Assembly (NCBI GenBank): GCA_013286045.1
Contig: JABDGM010000004.1
Location: forward strand, 24,580-88,579
Source: Planctomycetota bacterium
GTDB taxonomy: Bacteria; Planctomycetota; Planctomycetia; Pirellulales; Lacipirellulaceae
Direction of reading: 5' to 3'
DNA length: 64,000 nt
Part shown: positions 32,591 through 42,548 of the stretch, one piece after another
Position numbering within the stretch: the stretch's first letter is position 1
Layout of the letters: each line of letters begins with the position of its first letter
Position numbers and translations under genes: made by a program
Notes under the pieces: generated by a model
Database searches by the model: none
Told to the model about the DNA's origin: nothing
Seen by the model: only the letters and a program-made list of their open reading frames with translations

Positions 32591-33916
32591 ATGACGCAAG
32601 GAATCAAAAGCAATGAGCTGCAAATCACCAATAGGCGGCAAGGTCATATTCTAACGAACATCAACGTGTGGTCGCCCGATTCAAAATGGATCGTTTACGA
32701 CACACGCTCCGACCCGGCCGGCGAAAAGTTCGACGCCTCCACGATCGAAATGGTGAACGTCGAATCGCGCGAAGGCAGGGATATCTATCGATCGCAGAAC
32801 GGCGCCCACTGCGGCGTCGCGACCTTCAGCACGACAAAGAACTGCGTAGCGTTTATTCTTGGACCCGAACATCCAACCAGCGATTGGCAATACTCTCCGT
32901 GGCATCGGCAAGGCGTGCTGGTCGAAGTCGAGAAGCCAGGCGTTGCTGTTCCGCTCGATGCGCGCAATATCACACCGCCATTTACGCCAGGCGCGCTGCG
33001 CGGTGGCACGCACGTGCACGTATTTCATCCCTCTGGCGACTTGTTGAGCTTTACCTACGAAGATCATGTCTTGGCTAGCCGTCGCGCAGAGCCCAGCTCG
33101 GCCGATGTTCAATTAAGTCAACGCAACGTCGGGGTCAGCGTCCTCGCGCATCCCGTCCATGTTCCGCACGACCATCCGCGAAATCACGATGGTGCGGCGT
33201 TCTCAGTTTTGGCAACCCAAACCGTCAACCACCCTCGCCCTGGCTCCGATGAAATCTCGCGCGCGTGCGAGGAAGGCTGGGTTGGTTCCAGCGGCTATCT
33301 CCGACCAGACGGCTCTCGGCAGTGCCTAGCAATCGCATTTCACGGAACCGTGATCTCTGCCAAGGGCGACCCATTTGTTGAGGTCTTTCTCGTCGATCTG
33401 CCAGACGACCTCACACGCGCCGGCGATCGCACACTCGAAGGAACAGCCACCACATCTCCCGCTCCGCCGCGCGGCACCCAGCAACGCCGCCTCACCTATA
33501 CAGAGAACCGCAAGTATCCCGGCCTGCAAGGCGTGAGGCACTGGCTTCGCAGCTCGCCAGACGGATCGCAAATCGCGTTCTTGATGCGGGACGACAACGG
33601 CGTCATCCAAATCTGGGTGATCTCGCCCAATGGCGGCGAGCCTCGACAAGTTACCGTCGGCGACTTTGACGTTGCCTCGGCGTTCAGCTGGAGTCCGAGC
33701 GGAGATCGGATCGCTTACGTTGCAGACAACAGCGTCTTTACAACAGATATTGCTTCGGGCGAAACCGTACGACGAACGGAACGCAGTGATAGTAGCTCAG
33801 CCCCACGTCCCGAAGCCTGCGTTTTCTCCCCGGATGGAAGTAGAATCGCCTACGTGCGCCGCGTGGCTTCCGGTGCCGGCGATTTCAATCAAATCTTCGT
33901 AGTAACGCTTCCTTAG
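32591..33916 (+). CDS. DUF3748/YidR-like TolB-type beta-propeller protein
   Basis: About 441 residues from the ATG at 32591; the frame extends 13 codons further to a GTG. The N-terminal 190 residues match E. coli YidR: GHILTNINVWSPDSKWIVYD, TIEMVNV, YRSQNGAHCGVATF, FILGPEHP, then LDARNITPPFTPGALRGGTHVHVF. The C-terminal half has TolB-like repeats (SSPDGSQIAFLMRDD, WSPSGDRIAYVADN, FSPDGSRIAYVRR). No signal peptide is visible, so the site in the cell is uncertain. It has no close partner; the glycoamylase-like gene converges with it 42 bases away. Confidence 0.8.
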   Translation: MTQGIKSNELQITNRRQGHILTNINVWSPDSKWIVYDTRSDPAGEKFDASTIEMVNVESREGRDIYRSQNGAHCGVATFSTTKNCVAFILGPEHPTSDWQYSPWHRQGVLVEVEKPGVAVPLDARNITPPFTPGALRGGTHVHVFHPSGDLLSFTYEDHVLASRRAEPSSADVQLSQRNVGVSVLAHPVHVPHDHPRNHDGAAFSVLATQTVNHPRPGSDEISRACEEGWVGSSGYLRPDGSRQCLAIAFHGTVISAKGDPFVEVFLVDLPDDLTRAGDRTLEGTATTSPAPPRGTQQRRLTYTENRKYPGLQGVRHWLRSSPDGSQIAFLMRDDNGVIQIWVISPNGGEPRQVTVGDFDVASAFSWSPSGDRIAYVADNSVFTTDIASGETVRRTERSDSSSAPRPEACVFSPDGSRIAYVRRVASGAGDFNQIFVVTLP

Positions 33917-33958
33917 CGCACGGCATTCACAAGCTTTGGCCAGCGACGCTGCTTACAT

Positions 33959-35386
33959 TCATCGCGGCTTCAATTTCAATCGCTCGACCGCGCTTCGAGC
34001 CACTTCATGCTTCATGAACAGCCGCCAAATCAACCCGGTGCGCACGTTTTCAATCGCGAGCAGCATCGGCCCTTCATCGATACCCAAGTTCTCATCCTGC
34101 CCGAACGGTGGCGACACGCTGAAAGAATCAACGAACGCATACCCACCTTTCTCTGGATCGCGCCAAGCCAGCGGCTGCCCGTGAATGTCCGTCAATGATT
34201 TATACTCACGCAGCGCGGCCATGCTCTCCCTGGGTGTGAACATAATCGCCGAACCGGCCCCGTACGGCGGCAGTACACCATTGTGCCAGTTTTCGTTGTC
34301 GCTAACGCTCGGCCGCACATCAGCCACCACGTAGTGATCGCGAAACGCGCACGGCGCCACGCCCCAGCGATTTTCGCTGAGCGTGGGAAATTGTGAACTA
34401 ACCTCGATACACCGCTGCCGCTGCGTCAGCGCCGCGCGACGCGAATTCTCGAACCAATCCACTGCAGTGCTCGATTCGCCGAACGCCGTCGGATCATCGG
34501 CCCCGAGATGCCGGTAGTCGATCCAGCAGTGCGAAAAAAAATAGGTGAACAGCGAGCCGTTCCAGGAAACCACATACGGCGGCATCTCGCCATGCCGTTT
34601 GACGATTCGCTTTGTGTGATAATACGTCGCCGGCTCCAGCGCATGCTTGTCGTTCGGCGATCCAACGGCCAAAAAATAAGTCAGCCGCTCTTCATCGCTG
34701 CACCATTCCCAATGGTTCTTGTGAAAATCGCCCGGCCCATCCACGCCACGATCGCTTTTCGCTTGCCACCCCATCGTTAGGTAGCCAGCCTTTTCGTCAA
34801 ACATCCCACGCCAATCCGCATCGGCGATCAAAGTGTCGGCCAGCTTCGCCACCTCGCCGCCGAAATAAACGGCTGCAGTCATCACCCCCGCTTGCAACAG
34901 CGAATGGTCGACCGTGCTCGCCGTCAGCTCATAGTGATGCTTCGTTTTACTGAAATCCGGAAGTCCGCCGTTCTCGCCATTAACGAAGTGGAAGTAAATC
35001 CCCAGCTTCTTGTTGTCTTTCCGATCGACCAGCGCGTGAAGAATCGTTTTCGCTCGCTCCTCCCCTTCTAGCTTGCTGATCCAGCCACGTTCCACACCGA
35101 TCGGCAACGACGACAACTGAAACCCAACCGCCGCCGTGCTGCAAATCGTGTCGCTCGTCTTGTCCTTGGCGAGCATCGTCGGCTTCCCGACTTCGTTCCA
35201 AAAATATTGAAAGCAGCCTTTCTCGATCGCGTCGAGCAGCTTCTCATCGTCGGCCGAAAACTCATACTTCGAGGCGGCCAACGTCTCGGCCGTCGCCTCA
35301 ATGGCCGGTTCCGCGGCAATCAGAGTAGTCGGCGTCAAACAAATCGCAACGGCCGCCGCTCGCAGCCAGCCTGTTGATCGCTTCAT
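33959..35386 (-). CDS. glycoamylase-domain protein, GH144-like (putative endo-beta-1,2-glucanase)
   Basis: 475 residues with a signal peptide (AAAVAICLTPTTLIAAEP). The body matches the Pfam Glycoamylase family (PF10091): ISTAAVGFQLSSL-type start, HFVNGENG, SWNGSLFTYFFSHCWIDYR, AVDWFENSRRAALTQRQRC, WGVAPCAFRDHYV, PYGAGSAIMFTPRESMAALREY and YAFVDSFS. GH144 endo-beta-1,2-glucanases belong to this family. It is exported, so it would cut glucan outside the cytoplasm. The GH94 phosphorylase and beta-glucosidase downstream fit that. Exact substrate is unproved; other glycoamylase-domain enzymes have other targets. Confidence 0.7.
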   Translation of the reverse strand: MKRSTGWLRAAAVAICLTPTTLIAAEPAIEATAETLAASKYEFSADDEKLLDAIEKGCFQYFWNEVGKPTMLAKDKTSDTICSTAAVGFQLSSLPIGVERGWISKLEGEERAKTILHALVDRKDNKKLGIYFHFVNGENGGLPDFSKTKHHYELTASTVDHSLLQAGVMTAAVYFGGEVAKLADTLIADADWRGMFDEKAGYLTMGWQAKSDRGVDGPGDFHKNHWEWCSDEERLTYFLAVGSPNDKHALEPATYYHTKRIVKRHGEMPPYVVSWNGSLFTYFFSHCWIDYRHLGADDPTAFGESSTAVDWFENSRRAALTQRQRCIEVSSQFPTLSENRWGVAPCAFRDHYVVADVRPSVSDNENWHNGVLPPYGAGSAIMFTPRESMAALREYKSLTDIHGQPLAWRDPEKGGYAFVDSFSVSPPFGQDENLGIDEGPMLLAIENVRTGLIWRLFMKHEVARSAVERLKLKPR

Positions 35387-35449
35387 CGCTTCGCCCGTTC
35401 TACGCGTTATGCGACTATGAAATCGCGTCCGTTCAAATTCAAATAAAAA

Positions 35450-35479
35450 GGGGACGTTCGCTTTTCAACGAACGTCCCC
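35450..35479 (-). terminator. rho-independent terminator of PEP-CTERM gene
   Basis: GGGGACGTTCG-cttttcaa-CGAACGTCCCC, an 11-bp perfect stem. On the minus strand the stem is followed by TTTTTATTT, the U-run of a standard terminator, ending the PEP-CTERM gene (stop at 35517) and keeping it from reading into the glycoamylase-domain gene. Confidence 0.85.
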
Positions 35480-35516
35480 AAATTCATTCACTACAAATAT
35501 TTGGCAACATCAACGC

Positions 35517-36263
35517 TTAGCTGCGACGACGGCCCAATCCGATCATGCCTACAAGGCCGACCAGCGTCAGGCCAATCGTGGCCGGTTCCGGCACGACGGT
35601 CTGCATGCTGAAGTCGTCGATGAACGCCGAGGGATCAGGATTCGGCTGCGAGAACATATTGAGCGCCGAGAAAACGCCACGCACGAACAACGTTCCCGCC
35701 GGCGCGGTTCCCTGCACCGCGTACAGCTGCGCGTTATAGCCAGGTAGGCCCGTGCCTGGGGTCAAAGACGGCCCGACGTTCGTAGTCACACTGCTGAGAA
35801 CGCCGTTAGCGCGATTGTTATCGTTGTCGAACTCAATCGTCAGCAATGTCTGAGTTGGCGACCCAGGCAAAAGACCCGAATAATTGGAGCCCGCACCAAT
35901 ATAACCCGAGAACTGATACGTCAAGCCAGGCACACCGACGACGTCTTGATACATGTTCAAGTTGGCGTAGTCGCCCGTAATGTTGTTGCCTTGAAACGCT
36001 TTCACGAAGCCATGAAAGTCGTTAGGGCTGGTGTCGACACCAACCTGGGTAAAATTCTCGATCGTAATCAAATCGGTCGTTGGACCGCTGTTCGTTTTAA
36101 ATTCATCAAGCGTCCAGACGTTCGGCGTTTGACCCGATGCGCCGGTCGGCTTGTTATCGAGATCGCCGTTGAGCAGCAAATTCACAGCACTGCTTCGCCC
36201 GGCTAGCGCGGTCAAAACGACTAGCGCCGTTAGAAAGGTGAAACAAACTCTCATCATCTTCAT
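35517..36263 (-). CDS. PEP-CTERM secreted protein
   Basis: 248 residues from the second ATG at 36263, which puts the signal peptide MKMMRVCFTFLTALVVLTAL at the front; an earlier start at 36278 adds five residues. The body (NLLLNGDLDNKP...YQDVVGVPGLTYQFSGYIG) resembles the DUF642/carbohydrate-binding jelly-roll kind of domain. It ends VVPEPATIGLTLVGLVGMIGLGRRRS: a PEP motif, a membrane helix and a basic tail, the PEP-CTERM sorting signal for export linked to exosortase. Its terminator is at 35450. Confidence 0.85.
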   Translation of the reverse strand: MKMMRVCFTFLTALVVLTALAGRSSAVNLLLNGDLDNKPTGASGQTPNVWTLDEFKTNSGPTTDLITIENFTQVGVDTSPNDFHGFVKAFQGNNITGDYANLNMYQDVVGVPGLTYQFSGYIGAGSNYSGLLPGSPTQTLLTIEFDNDNNRANGVLSSVTTNVGPSLTPGTGLPGYNAQLYAVQGTAPAGTLFVRGVFSALNMFSQPNPDPSAFIDDFSMQTVVPEPATIGLTLVGLVGMIGLGRRRS

Positions 36264-36366
36264 TAGAATCGCCTCCAAAAAAACCCGAATTGAAAATCAC
36301 GGTGAAGTGCGGCAGTCATACATTGAGCTGCCAATCGCCGCTTCTTTCTTCCTGTCGCAATATCGT

Positions 36367-37560
36367 TTAGGCAACCGGCCCACGCTTACCGCGCAAGCCA
36401 GTGATCGCCAGCAAACCCATTGTAATCAACGTCAAGCTGGCCGGTTCAGGCACCGCGCTACCCGCCAGAGCCGACCCGAAGCCGGTCCCAGCCAAGTCGC
36501 CGTTAAAATCAAAATTTGAGAACAGATCCGTCGCGGAATCATTCGGACTATTCGCGGCACCCAGGTTCTGAGCCCGGAACATGATTTGCGTATCGCTCGG
36601 AAGTCCTTGCCAGGTATTGTCGAAAGGCAATGCTCCGCTCGTCATCACGGCCCCGCCGTTGATACTGATGCGGTATTCCATCGTTCCGGCCGTCACCACA
36701 TTCGGATCGTTCTGAATGTCCGGCTTGGTGGTATCCGCGAGCACCGGCGGCGTGTAAATCATGCGAATTCGCACGGTATCGCCCACATGATACACGGCCC
36801 CGCCTCCCGAGCCTTGCCCAAACGCACTCCGCCAGGTGTCGTAGTCAGCCTGGTCGATCACATCCATGCTCGCGCCGTCATTGTTGCCGTTTGCGCGAAA
36901 GTCGGTCGTCGACCCGAGCGTATCTCGCCAAACCACATAGTCCGCCGCGTCGACAGTACCGTTATGGTTGTAGTCACCCAGCGGACCGCTGCCACCAAAT
37001 GAATAAGCCGGCACCACACCGCCGAAGATCGTCCCAATCGAACCGGGGCCCGACGTGTAGAACCCATCGTTGGAAGTCACATCGAAAATCTCGTTGCCAA
37101 TCGAAGTCGACTTGAAATAAACGCCGGCTTCCTTCCGGACCGACGCATTCGCCGTCGTCATCTTCAAATCGAACGCAATATCAAATGGCTGCCGCCGCGA
37201 AAAAATATGGCCCGTGTTGTTTTCACTTACCGTCGCGAGTCGCATCACGTGCTCATCGCGAACGAACGTTCCGCCGTCGCCCGTACCAGCGGCACCCGTG
37301 ATGCCCGTCTCGGCAAGCGAATAGGAAGTCGGAAACGGTGTGATGTGTTGCGCGGCCGGAGAGACTACCGTAGTCGGCGTGGGATTGCCGGCTTGCGTCC
37401 ACGTTTGCGTGATCGTCGTCGGATATAGGTCGCTGTAGTCCGTGTAAGGAAAAGTTATCAGCTCATCCGGCACGTACAAGCTTTGAGCTTGAGTCGATAG
37501 AGCGAATAACGCGCTGCAACAAAAGACGACAATCCGAGTTGTCCGAGTAGATGGCATCAC
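36367..37560 (-). CDS. PEP-CTERM protein with embedded type I dockerin repeats
   Basis: 397 residues with a signal peptide (IVVFCCSALFALSTQA). Residues 20-185 form an unknown extracellular domain. Residues 196-248 hold two dockerin-like calcium repeats, GDYNHNGTVDAADYVVWRDT and a second ending QADYDTWRSAF. The tail VPEPASLTLITMGLLAITGLRGKRG is a PEP-CTERM signal. In planctomycetes such dockerin repeats are common in surface proteins, without the cohesin scaffold of cellulosomes. A LacI-type operator (37638) lies 78 bases upstream of the ATG, so it may share control with the sugar genes. Confidence 0.85.
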   Translation of the reverse strand: MMPSTRTTRIVVFCCSALFALSTQAQSLYVPDELITFPYTDYSDLYPTTITQTWTQAGNPTPTTVVSPAAQHITPFPTSYSLAETGITGAAGTGDGGTFVRDEHVMRLATVSENNTGHIFSRRQPFDIAFDLKMTTANASVRKEAGVYFKSTSIGNEIFDVTSNDGFYTSGPGSIGTIFGGVVPAYSFGGSGPLGDYNHNGTVDAADYVVWRDTLGSTTDFRANGNNDGASMDVIDQADYDTWRSAFGQGSGGGAVYHVGDTVRIRMIYTPPVLADTTKPDIQNDPNVVTAGTMEYRISINGGAVMTSGALPFDNTWQGLPSDTQIMFRAQNLGAANSPNDSATDLFSNFDFNGDLAGTGFGSALAGSAVPEPASLTLITMGLLAITGLRGKRGPVA

Positions 37561-37637
37561 TGCAGAACCTCAACCGAAAGAAGACCAACCAGTGCGCTTG
37601 GATATTCAACCGAAACGATCAGAGCATAAAGCTTCGC

Positions 37638-37651
37638 TGCAAGCGCTTTCA
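37638..37651. promoter_or_regulatory. LacI-type operator
   Basis: TGCAAGCGCTTTCA, which fits the TG-AA-CG-TT-CA LacI/CcpA-type dyad, 78 bases before the dockerin/PEP-CTERM gene. The same core, AAGCGCTTTC, recurs at 38919-38927 and 46073-46083. Confidence 0.65.
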
Positions 37652-37753
37652 TCCGCTGCTCCAGCTTAATCCCTCACTCTAACCTTTGTCAATAATTCCG
37701 GCTTGAAAACAGAAAAAATTACCTAAAACATCCGCATGTATAGGGAAAGACGG

Positions 37754-38833
37754 CTAATAATCGCCGCTCACGATTTCGCCGTCCGCCTTATTACCGAGCC
37801 GATTGAACAGCTCCCGGTCAATATCATAACTGAGGAAGTGCACGCCCCCGTCTGCCATGGCGGCGTTAATCCCGCCGGAATGGGCTGCACCAAATTGGAA
37901 GTGAATGGCCCCAAACTGCTGGGTCTCTTCTATTTTGTCCTCAGCACTTTCGCCATCTTGCGCGAGCGGAAAGATAGTGCATCGAAGCTGGTCGTAGTCC
38001 CAGCCATCCGCCCAGCCTAGGTTGTCCGATACGATGTCCCCGTTCTCGTAATGATCCGAAGGTACTCGCTTCTCGGCAACCATCATCGTCTTACTAGTTC
38101 CGTCCGTGATTTTCTGGATCGTGCACAACTTGGTATAGCCCATATGCGTTTTGGACGCATACATAAAATCGCAACGTTGAAATATTCCGCGATAGATCAA
38201 TGGCGTGTTATTGATCATAATACTAATCGGTGGCATTCCTGGTCCGTTCAGAGCCGAACTTCCCCAAAAACATTCGGGATAGTGGCTCGTGGGATTGTTC
38301 AAATAGTCATCGAACGAAGGTGTCAGATTCGGGTCCGATCGGACCGGCCCAGCCGTTACACCAGCGTAGTCCGTTAAAGAAACTCCCCCGGGTCGCACTG
38401 CGGGAGCGCGACGCGACGGACAGTTGTAGATGGGAATCACTATCGCCTTCATTTGGGTCCAGTCGACGATGTTCTGCACCGCACCCTCTTCCAAGTAAGG
38501 CGTGATCTGGAACTGCCATCCTAGCCCTTGCTCGGTCGGTCCATTGACAGGGCCTTTGGGCGGGTTGTTAATGTTGTAATCTTTTAAGAAATGTGTGATA
38601 TCGGGATTCGGCTCCGTCCCACCGAGCGGAAAGAACTTCATCGCATCATAAAAGTTATGAATCGATAACCCGATGTTCTTGAGATTGTTCTTACACTGCG
38701 TCCGCCGCGCCGCTTCGCGCGCCGCCTGGATCGCCGGTAACAACAGCGCGACCAAAATTCCAATGATCGCAATCACGACGAGAAGCTCGACCAGCGTGAA
38801 CCCACGCTTGCCTCGCAGTTGCTTGTCCGCCAT
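37754..38833 (-). CDS. DUF1559 protein with prepilin-type N-terminus
   Basis: 359 residues from the ATG at 38833 (GGAG 8 bases upstream). N-terminus [36 protein letters not shown] is a type IV pilin-like signal cleaved after G, followed by the long hydrophobic helix. The body has [18 protein letters not shown] and ends in the DUF1559 tail [17 protein letters not shown]. Planctomycetes carry many DUF1559 paralogues; they are thought to be pilin-like surface or secretion proteins. Tandem operator-like dyads lie at 38906-38928 upstream, an unusual regulatory setting for this family. Confidence 0.9.
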   Translation of the reverse strand: MADKQLRGKRGFTLVELLVVIAIIGILVALLLPAIQAAREAARRTQCKNNLKNIGLSIHNFYDAMKFFPLGGTEPNPDITHFLKDYNINNPPKGPVNGPTEQGLGWQFQITPYLEEGAVQNIVDWTQMKAIVIPIYNCPSRRAPAVRPGGVSLTDYAGVTAGPVRSDPNLTPSFDDYLNNPTSHYPECFWGSSALNGPGMPPISIMINNTPLIYRGIFQRCDFMYASKTHMGYTKLCTIQKITDGTSKTMMVAEKRVPSDHYENGDIVSDNLGWADGWDYDQLRCTIFPLAQDGESAEDKIEETQQFGAIHFQFGAAHSGGINAAMADGGVHFLSYDIDRELFNRLGNKADGEIVSGDY

Positions 38834-38905
38834 GGCCAAGACTCCGCTGTAAAAAAGATGAGGGGCGACAAAGAGACCGCCTCAAACCGCATTCTATGCC
38901 CGCGC

Positions 38906-38928
38906 TGCAAACGTTGCAAGCGCTTTCA
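38906..38928. promoter_or_regulatory. tandem LacI-type operators
   Basis: Two overlapping dyads: TGCAAACGTTGCA (38906-38918) and TGCAAGCGCTTTCA (38915-38928). They lie about 75 bases before the DUF1559 start and after the stop of the preceding glycosidase-like gene, so DUF1559 is the likely target. Confidence 0.65.
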
Positions 38929-38939
38929 GTCCTATTTGT

Positions 38940-41108
38940 TTAGGCTTTTTCTTGAATCCGTTGGCCGCCAAAACGGCCCGATTCCCGACGCCGTTTGCAA
39001 AAAACCAGCGTACCCACTGCGGAAATGATGAGTGCCAACACGCCAGGCTCCGGAACTCGCGCCCCAGCCCCCAACCCCGAGCTCCCCACATGCTCGCGCC
39101 ACACCACGTAGTCCTGCATGTCCACTACGCCGTCGTTGTTCCCATCCGCGGCCAGCGAATTCACCGACCCGTAAGTCGAGCGCCAATAATCGTAATCCGC
39201 GCTGTTCACGACCCCATCGCCGTTGTAATCCCCCGCGATGAACACCGTATCGAGCGCGGCCTTCACTTCCGGTTGATTAGCAAACAACGCACTCTGCCGA
39301 TCCGAACCGTCCAAGTAAGCCATGAGAGCCATCGTCGAAAGCGCGATGTTCCAGTTATCGTTCGTCGAGGGAACCGTTGAAGGGCTCGTCGCACCCGTCA
39401 CCCAGATCGCCGAATCCGCAAGACCTTGAGGCCCATCCAAACCGTTGCCCAAACCATTGTCTAACAAATACCGCAGCGCATCTTCCGACCCAGGCGCACC
39501 GGCAAGCAGCGCTTCCGCCACGCTCCACGGCTGAAACAAATTCGGCTGCCCAAAATTGTTGAACAAGTTCCACGGCTGATAAGTGCCGGCCCCCGCTCCC
39601 GCATCCGGTTGCATGAAATCCGGCCGCCCGAGCTGCGTCAGCTTCGCGGAAACGTCCGTTTCTGAACGCACGAAGTTTTCCCAAGGATTACGCGCTAAAC
39701 TGCGTGACGCGTAACTATCAGCCCCGCGCTGCGACGTATCCACAAACAAGTTGATGAGCGCCTGTGCAAATGACGCCCGAAAATCCGTGCCGAACGAGTA
39801 CGTCAGATAATTCTGCGGCGTCGCGAGTGAAGCCAACGTGCGGCCTGTGTCCTTGTTCCACATCGTGGCGAGCGGCACATTGTTGGCCGTGTTCAGGGCC
39901 CCCGCCATCGCGATCACTTTGTTCTCATTCGTGTAACCGTTGTACGTGCAGGGACTTGTACCGCACGAATTAAACTGCCCTGTGGTCTGATAGTACGCCT
40001 GCTTGTAAGCGCCGGTGCCCGCAAACACCGAGAAATTGAATCGATTTTCGAGCGTGTCGATCGAGGTCTTCAGCGGGCTCGACGTCGTCGTGTCCTTATA
40101 ATTGTGCAGCGCCAAGGCCATGAACGACGCGTCAATGCTCGACTCTTCATGCGAGCTGTCTGGCGCGCCCGTCACCAAGTCCAAAAAGCGTGTTGGCAAA
40201 TACGTCGTTTGATTGCGATTCGTATTGAGCGTCGTCACCAACTGCCCCATGTACGAATCCGCGTCCGACTGCGTAACCCAGCCATGTTTCACCGCCGACG
40301 GCAAATCCCACACCACGCCCGTCGTGGTGTTCAACGCGCCAACCGAGGTATTGTCCGACGAGTTCGGAATCAGCCCCGACGTCTTGTTCCGTGCCGCCCA
40401 CAACCCCAGGAATTGCCGCTTAGCCAAACGCTCAACCACATCGTGAATCGGGGCCGTCGAAGGATCGAGGCTCCCGCCCTTCTCTGTCAGATCAAAGTCA
40501 TCGAGATACAGCGACCCGCTCGCCGGGCCAGAGTTTGCGTTGACCAAAAAGCTAACCGCAAACGTCCGCGAAAGATCCGGTGTGCCAGTCACGGTCCACC
40601 CGTTGCTCAGATCTAGCGGCGCGTCGATCTTTGTCCACGTTGCGCCCGCGGGGATCGTGTAGCTGCGACTCGCCCGGCTGCTGTTCGAATCCTGATAATC
40701 TTTGATCTCGAGCGAAAACGTAATCGGCGACGCCGTGTCGTTACGCACATACCCGCCGAGCGAAGAATACTGCGTCAAATCGCGGTCCTGTCGATACGCG
40801 GCATTTGAAGGCAGCGAACTCGAAAACATCTGGAAGAACCCAAACCCGCCGTCCGGCAGCGAGCCGAGGTTCGCCTGATAAGCGCCCTTGCCCGAATGCG
40901 TGATGGTCGATTCTTTCGTGAAGCTCGTGATATTGCCGGCCGACAGCGACCCGCCCCATAAATCCAGCGAATCGCTCCGCTCGCCGTTGAGCAGCGGCAC
41001 ATCGCTCAAGTCTCCAGCGATCGCCGCGCGGGCGCTGAACACAATCAGCGAAAGCGCGCACGCCATGAACCAATTGCAACTGTTCGATTTCGCCAGAAAA
41101 CGTGCCAT
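38940..41108 (-). CDS. glycosidase-like secreted protein with dockerin repeats and PEP-CTERM tail
   Basis: 722 residues from the ATG at 41108, four bases after the GH1 stop codon; a GTG at 41120 overlaps it. A signal peptide (MACALSLIVFSARAAIA) is followed by a jelly-roll carbohydrate-binding-like domain to about residue 210 (SLYLDDFDL), then a helical barrel-like catalytic region (IHDVVERLAKRQFLGLWAARNKTSGLIPN...SIDASFMALALHNYK...AMAGALN) resembling glycoamylase/DUF3131-type enzymes. Two dockerin repeats (GDYNGDGVVNSADYDYWRST and GNNDGVVDMQDYVVW) and PEP-CTERM (VPEPGVLALIISAVGTLVF) end it. Same operon as GH1 and GH94. Substrate probably related to theirs; the activity is not certain. Confidence 0.7.
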   Translation of the reverse strand: MARFLAKSNSCNWFMACALSLIVFSARAAIAGDLSDVPLLNGERSDSLDLWGGSLSAGNITSFTKESTITHSGKGAYQANLGSLPDGGFGFFQMFSSSLPSNAAYRQDRDLTQYSSLGGYVRNDTASPITFSLEIKDYQDSNSSRASRSYTIPAGATWTKIDAPLDLSNGWTVTGTPDLSRTFAVSFLVNANSGPASGSLYLDDFDLTEKGGSLDPSTAPIHDVVERLAKRQFLGLWAARNKTSGLIPNSSDNTSVGALNTTTGVVWDLPSAVKHGWVTQSDADSYMGQLVTTLNTNRNQTTYLPTRFLDLVTGAPDSSHEESSIDASFMALALHNYKDTTTSSPLKTSIDTLENRFNFSVFAGTGAYKQAYYQTTGQFNSCGTSPCTYNGYTNENKVIAMAGALNTANNVPLATMWNKDTGRTLASLATPQNYLTYSFGTDFRASFAQALINLFVDTSQRGADSYASRSLARNPWENFVRSETDVSAKLTQLGRPDFMQPDAGAGAGTYQPWNLFNNFGQPNLFQPWSVAEALLAGAPGSEDALRYLLDNGLGNGLDGPQGLADSAIWVTGATSPSTVPSTNDNWNIALSTMALMAYLDGSDRQSALFANQPEVKAALDTVFIAGDYNGDGVVNSADYDYWRSTYGSVNSLAADGNNDGVVDMQDYVVWREHVGSSGLGAGARVPEPGVLALIISAVGTLVFCKRRRESGRFGGQRIQEKA

Positions 41109-41112
41109 GCGC

Positions 41113-42459
41113 TCAACCACCTAACGCACCGCCGTTGGTGCGGATCACGTCCGTGTAAAACCGCGCCGACGCCTTCGGCACGCGCTGCTGAGTTTCAAAA
41201 TCTACGCGTACGATTCCAAACCGTTTCGAAAAGCCCGATTGCCACTCGAAATTATCGAGCAGCGACCATACAAAATACCCGCGCAGATCAACGCCTGTTC
41301 CGATCGCCTCTCGGGCCGCCTTTAGATGACTATTCATATATTGTACACGCCGCGTGTCATCGAGGACCCCTTTCGGCGCAACAACATCGTCCAGCGCGAC
41401 CCCGTTCTCCGTGATGTAGAGCGGCACATTGCCATAGCGACTTGCCACCCACTTCAAAATCTCCGTCAGCCCGGCCGGGTAAACTTCCCAGTCCATTGCC
41501 GTGTATTCGCTCTGCGGCTGCCGCACCGCCTTCGCCCGCGGCGGACCCCCGGATGGATCATCCGCGGCAACCAACCGCAGGTAGTAATTGATGCCCACGA
41601 AATCGATGGGCTGAGACACTTGAGCCAGCTCTTCGGCTGTCCAATCGCTCCAAGCCTCGCCGTATAAGTCAGCCATTTCACTCGGCTGCTTTCCCAACAG
41701 CGCAGGATCGAGAAACTGCCGATTGAAATAAGCATCCCAACGATTCGCAGCCTGCTTATCCTCATCGCTCTCGCTCGCCGCGTGAATCGGCACGAGATTC
41801 ACCACCAGCCCGATCTTGTTTTTTCCGCGGGCGCGATACGCTTCGACTGCCGCCGCATGCGCCTTGAGCAAGTTCTTCGACACCGCGACCGCTTCGCGCC
41901 AGTCGCGCCGTCCCGGCGCGTGCCCACCCATCACATACCCTTCGTGCACAACCACCCACGGCTCATTCAACGTGCACCACAGCGGAACCCGATCATCTAG
42001 CGCGCGAATCATCACATCCGCATATTCGGCGAACCACTTCGCCGAGTCCGGGTTCGCCCACCCGCCGCGATCTTCAATTGCCTGCGGCAAATCCCAATGA
42101 TAAAGCGTGGCCATCGGCCGAATGTCGTTCGCCGCCAGCTCATCGACGAGCCGCTTGTAAAAATCCAGCCCCGCCGCATTCACACGCCCCGTGCCATCCG
42201 GCAACACACGCGACCAGCTGATGCTAAATCGATAAGCGCGAATACCCAATTCACGCATCAGCGCGATGTCATCCCGATAACGCCGATAATGATCGCAAGC
42301 CACATCGCCGTGCTGGTTCTCAAATACCTTGGCCGCCGTGTGTGCAAAACGATGCCAGATGCTCGGCCCCGCCCCGTCCGCCAAGGGCGAGCCTTCAATT
42401 TGATAGGCGCTCGTCGCCGCGCCCCAAAGAAACCCATCAGGAAAAGTGTGGTCAGCCAA
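41113..42459 (-). CDS. GH1 beta-glucosidase
   Basis: 448 residues, full length for family GH1. FPDGFLWGAATSAYQIEG is the family's N-terminal signature. TLNEPW (around residue 164) holds the acid/base Glu and YITENGVALDD (around 350) the nucleophile Glu. RFSISWSRVLP and GHAPG are further landmarks. There is no signal peptide, so it acts in the cytoplasm on imported glucosides. It is between the GH94 gene and the dockerin glycosidase in one minus-strand operon, so it probably cleaves the sugars GH94 cannot. Confidence 0.93.
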   Translation of the reverse strand: MADHTFPDGFLWGAATSAYQIEGSPLADGAGPSIWHRFAHTAAKVFENQHGDVACDHYRRYRDDIALMRELGIRAYRFSISWSRVLPDGTGRVNAAGLDFYKRLVDELAANDIRPMATLYHWDLPQAIEDRGGWANPDSAKWFAEYADVMIRALDDRVPLWCTLNEPWVVVHEGYVMGGHAPGRRDWREAVAVSKNLLKAHAAAVEAYRARGKNKIGLVVNLVPIHAASESDEDKQAANRWDAYFNRQFLDPALLGKQPSEMADLYGEAWSDWTAEELAQVSQPIDFVGINYYLRLVAADDPSGGPPRAKAVRQPQSEYTAMDWEVYPAGLTEILKWVASRYGNVPLYITENGVALDDVVAPKGVLDDTRRVQYMNSHLKAAREAIGTGVDLRGYFVWSLLDNFEWQSGFSKRFGIVRVDFETQQRVPKASARFYTDVIRTNGGALGG

Positions 42460-42495
42460 TTGAGACGCCGCTGCAGAAAACCTTACTGGATCGGT

Positions 42496-42533
42496 CCCCC
42501 TCCCCTTCGATGGGGAGGGTTAGGGAGGAGTGA
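42496..42533. repeat. dispersed GA/CT-rich hairpin repeat
   Basis: CCCTCCCC, a TCGA loop and GGGGAGGG, followed by TTAGGGAGGAG. It lies in the 89-base space between the GH94 and GH1 genes. Sequences of the CCCTCCCC-loop-GGGGAGGGTTAGGG type are widespread intergenic repeats in bacteria. It could form a hairpin attenuating the second gene. Confidence 0.55.
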
Positions 42534-42548
42534 GCCCCGACTCTCGAC